Positions 6,102-7,186 of a DNA stretch of 7,186 nt are shown here, piece by piece. The stretch covers positions 1-7,186 of the forward strand of contig DLBP01000100.1 of the NCBI GenBank assembly GCA_002480165.1, given 5' to 3'. Below the pieces are notes generated by a model. The model ran no database searches and was not told the origin of the DNA. It was given only the letters and a program-made list of their open reading frames with translations. This DNA comes from Proteobacteria bacterium UBA7821. Its GTDB lineage: Bacteria > Pseudomonadota > Gammaproteobacteria > Comchoanobacterales > Comchoanobacteraceae. Each line of letters opens with the position of its first letter. The stretch's first letter is position 1. Made by a program: the position numbers and the translations under genes.

Positions 6102-6884
6102 TTAGCCACCAATTGTGTCATAGTTGGATGATTGGCAATTGTATAAAACACCGGTATTAATTCTACCGACTTGAGAGACTGTCTCGGTGATGGGGTCATA
6201 ATCAAACCCAAAGCCAGCCCCACCATTATTGAACTGTTTGTGAGGGTTGAAACATCGCCATCCGGCATGGCCTGTTGGAATAATCGCATGATTCTCATCA
6301 TTAAAACCATCAGATAAATCCGAGTCTATGTAGTTAATGTCCACCAATGAACTATCGTCTTTGGATGAGATTGCACAGAGGACAACGGTTTTACCAGAAT
6401 AAAAAGGGAGTGCGAAATCGATTTCAGCTGAGTCTTTAAATTGAACTTCTAAACACAGGTGATTTTTAAAAACGCTATTACTGGGGGTGGCGTGTTCAAA
6501 ATGAGCAAAGTAATCAGAGGTTGTGGTTTGTTGAATATAATCTTGATAATCTGTATCGCTCTCGTCACCGTTGAGTACAAATCCCCACATCATTTTATCA
6601 ATGATGATCGCTTGTTCAGCCGACTGGGTTGCGTCATCTTTATTGAGGCATGACAAGTCGTTATTGGCAATACTGCAATATTCAGAGATGCCATAGGCTA
6701 AGTGATCATGATTGGCCAGAAGTTCACTTTTTAATAGGTTGAGTCTGGCGCTTATCTCCTTTTCAGCCCCTAGAATTTGTGCATGTGCATCGTCTAGAAC
6801 GCGTTGGTTGATATCAATGGACGAAAAGGCTGTGAACGACAGAATCAGAGAAGAATATAGCAAGTTTTTTATGATCGTCATCAT
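6102..6884 (-). CDS. Exported protein with pilin-head-like domain (paralogue family, 6 Cys), first of a tandem pair
   Basis: A 260-aa protein of unknown function, the largest family member. The frame extends to 6941, but that start lies inside the -35 box of a strong promoter. The ATG at 6884 has AGGA eight bases upstream and begins a signal peptide, with a likely cut near 'TAFS' (residue 21). Residues ~24-57 are a long helix ('AHAQILGAEKEISARL'). Then come 'EYCSI' (C70, C79), 'MMWGFV' (98-103), 'LCLEVQFKD' (143-151), 'GKTVVLCAI' (164-172), 'AGWRCFNPH' (207-215), 'NNGG' and C250. The pairs C70-C79, C144-C170 and C211-C250 match the downstream paralogue, evidence of tandem duplication. The V-x-F-K, G-K-T and G-W-x-C series resembles a type IV pilin head, but the leader is a Sec signal peptide. 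Probably periplasmic, surface or secreted. Confidence 0.88.
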   Translation of the reverse strand: MMTIIKNLLYSSLILSFTAFSSIDINQRVLDDAHAQILGAEKEISARLNLLKSELLANHDHLAYGISEYCSIANNDLSCLNKDDATQSAEQAIIIDKMMWGFVLNGDESDTDYQDYIQQTTTSDYFAHFEHATPSNSVFKNHLCLEVQFKDSAEIDFALPFYSGKTVVLCAISSKDDSSLVDINYIDSDLSDGFNDENHAIIPTGHAGWRCFNPHKQFNNGGAGFGFDYDPITETVSQVGRINTGVLYNCQSSNYDTIGG

Positions 6885-6892
6885 TATATAAT

Positions 6893-6896
6893 TCCT
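6893..6896 (-). promoter_or_regulatory. Ribosome binding site fixing the start of the 260-aa gene
   Basis: AGGA on the - strand, eight bases before the ATG at 6884. It lies downstream of the TATAAT promoter and therefore on the mRNA. Confidence 0.75.
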
Positions 6897-6912
6897 GTTA
6901 TGAACTACTCTT

Positions 6913-6941
6913 ATTATAGCATATTTGTGTGATTTTGTCAC
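6913..6941 (-). promoter_or_regulatory. Sigma70 promoter of the tandem paralogue pair
   Basis: On the - strand, -35 GTGACA (6941-6936), a 17-base spacer, and -10 TATAAT (6918-6913) preceded by TGC, an extended -10. Transcription would start near 6906, about 22 bases before the ATG at 6884. The -35 box lies in a cluster of GTGAC / TCAC elements (6925-6953) that could bind a regulator. The promoter rules out the longer 6941 start. Confidence 0.87.
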
Positions 6942-6961
6942 GGTCAGTCACAATCTGATAC

Positions 6962-6999
6962 AAGAAAAACAAAGCCCCTGTCGATTAAGGGGCTTTGTT
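6962..6999 (-). terminator. Rho-independent terminator of the Gly/Ser-rich protein gene
   Basis: A perfect 12-bp stem, AACAAAGCCCCT (6968-6979) and AGGGGCTTTGTT (6988-6999), encloses an 8-base loop. Read on the - strand, the hairpin is followed by TTTTTCTT (6969-6962), the classic terminator layout. The + strand side is only moderately T-rich (TTGTTGTGTT). It closes the transcript of the repeat protein and insulates it from the promoter at 6913-6941. Confidence 0.92.
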
Positions 7000-7035
7000 G
7001 TGTTATTGGGATGTGTTTTGACTGATTGTATTGGC

Positions 7036-7186
7036 TTAATCAGATCCTCCGCTGTAACCATCTCCACCGGAACTGCCGCCATCAGAATCACTGCCAGAAG
7101 GGGTTTCTGCAGGAGAACCGCTATCTCCAGCGGAACTGCCAGAAGGGGTTTCTGCGGAACTACCGCTATCTCCAGCGGGGCTGCCG
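7036..7186 (-). CDS. Gly/Ser-rich repeat protein, C-terminal end only
   Basis: The last 49 codons of a - strand gene whose start lies beyond the right edge. They encode two copies of a 15-residue unit, 'GSPAGDSGSSAETPS' and 'GSSAGDSGSPAETPS', then a Gly/Ser/Asp tail ending 'GDGYSGGSD' and TAA. The composition is low-complexity, hydrophilic and likely disordered, as in linkers or tails of surface or secreted proteins. Nothing shows the function of the missing N-terminal part. The frame is supported by the codon-level repeat, by the stop codon, and by a strong terminator on the same strand about 37 bases downstream. An alternative is that this is not translated, but the synonymous and conservative differences between repeats argue for coding. 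Confidence 0.72.
   Translation of the reverse strand, partial: GSPAGDSGSSAETPSGSSAGDSGSPAETPSGSDSDGGSSGGDGYSGGSD
7096..7185 (-). repeat. Two tandem 45-bp coding repeats
   Basis: Units 7185-7141 and 7140-7096 agree at 39 of 45 positions by eye and encode 15-residue Gly/Ser/Ala/Asp/Glu/Pro repeats. A degenerate continuation follows downstream. More copies may lie beyond the right edge. Confidence 0.88.

Noticed and set aside
6101..6310. A longer start (6310) for the 237-aa gene.
   Set aside because: It would overlap the preceding paralogue by about 200 bases and hide the signal peptide. The ATG at 6100 is one base after the upstream stop and has a GGTGG site.
3539..6653. Short + strand open frames at 3539-3727, 4088-4360, 4303-4569, 4433-4648, 4815-5000, 5752-5937 and 6459-6653.
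   Set aside because: All lie opposite the - strand genes with clear signal peptides and family motifs. None has a good ribosome site with a recognisable product.
3215..6884. True prepilins with class III leaders.
   Set aside because: None of the N-termini shows a short basic leader ending in Gly or Ala followed by F/M-x-x-x-E. All fit Sec signal peptides better.
6885..6941. A longer start (6941) for the 260-aa gene.
   Set aside because: It lies inside the -35 box, upstream of the predicted transcript start, and would place 19 residues before the signal peptide.
6925..6945. A CRP binding site.
   Set aside because: GTGA and TCAC are 5 bases apart instead of 6, and the outer bases do not match.
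1..7186. CRISPR arrays, tRNA or rRNA genes, insertion sequences and integrases.
   Set aside because: No regularly spaced repeats, cloverleaf-like sequences, terminal inverted repeats or transposase motifs were seen.

Overview
The window is AT-rich bacterial DNA. It has Shine-Dalgarno sites, sigma70-type promoters (TATAAT) and tightly packed, overlapping genes. The assembly-ATPase and platform-protein families point to a Gram-negative, probably gammaproteobacterial, genome. The species cannot be fixed from sequence alone.

Left block (1-3218, + strand): the end of an operon encoding type IV pilus / type II secretion-like inner-membrane machinery. It holds the 3' end of a TPR protein, a complete GspE/PilB/MshE-family secretion ATPase and a GspF/PilC/MshG-like platform protein. 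Neighbours overlap by 8 and 4 bases. The order TPR - ATPase - platform is that of mshN-mshE-mshG in MSHA pilus loci, but the proteins are divergent. No gene with a recognisable prepilin (class III) leader is present here.

Middle and right block (3215-6884, - strand): six genes for exported proteins converge on the machinery operon, and the two blocks overlap by 4 bases at their stop codons. Five of the six form one paralogous family. Each has an N-terminal export signal of the ordinary signal peptidase I kind, a helix-forming segment, and a C-terminal region that reads like the globular head of a type IV pilin: a 'V-x-F-K' strand, a 'G-K-T-hydrophobic' strand and a final Cys-to-Cys loop opened by a 'G-W-x-C'-like motif. 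The sixth is a 90-residue exported protein with two cysteines. They lie in three transcription units: 6884-5387 (two tandem paralogues), 5308-4661 (one) and 4593-3215 (three, with overlap or close spacing). Each unit has a recognisable TATAAT promoter just upstream.

Right edge (6955-7186): a strong rho-independent terminator and the C-terminal end of a Gly/Ser-rich protein with 15-residue repeats, on the - strand.

The main point of interest is this family of pilin-head-like proteins that lack pilin leaders, encoded tail-to-tail with a divergent MSHA/T4P-like assembly operon. They could be substrates, caps, adhesin subunits or modulators of that machine. This is inference from fold-like motifs and position, not demonstrated function. 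No tRNA, rRNA, CRISPR array, insertion sequence or transposase was seen. No gap without a gene exceeds about 150 bases.
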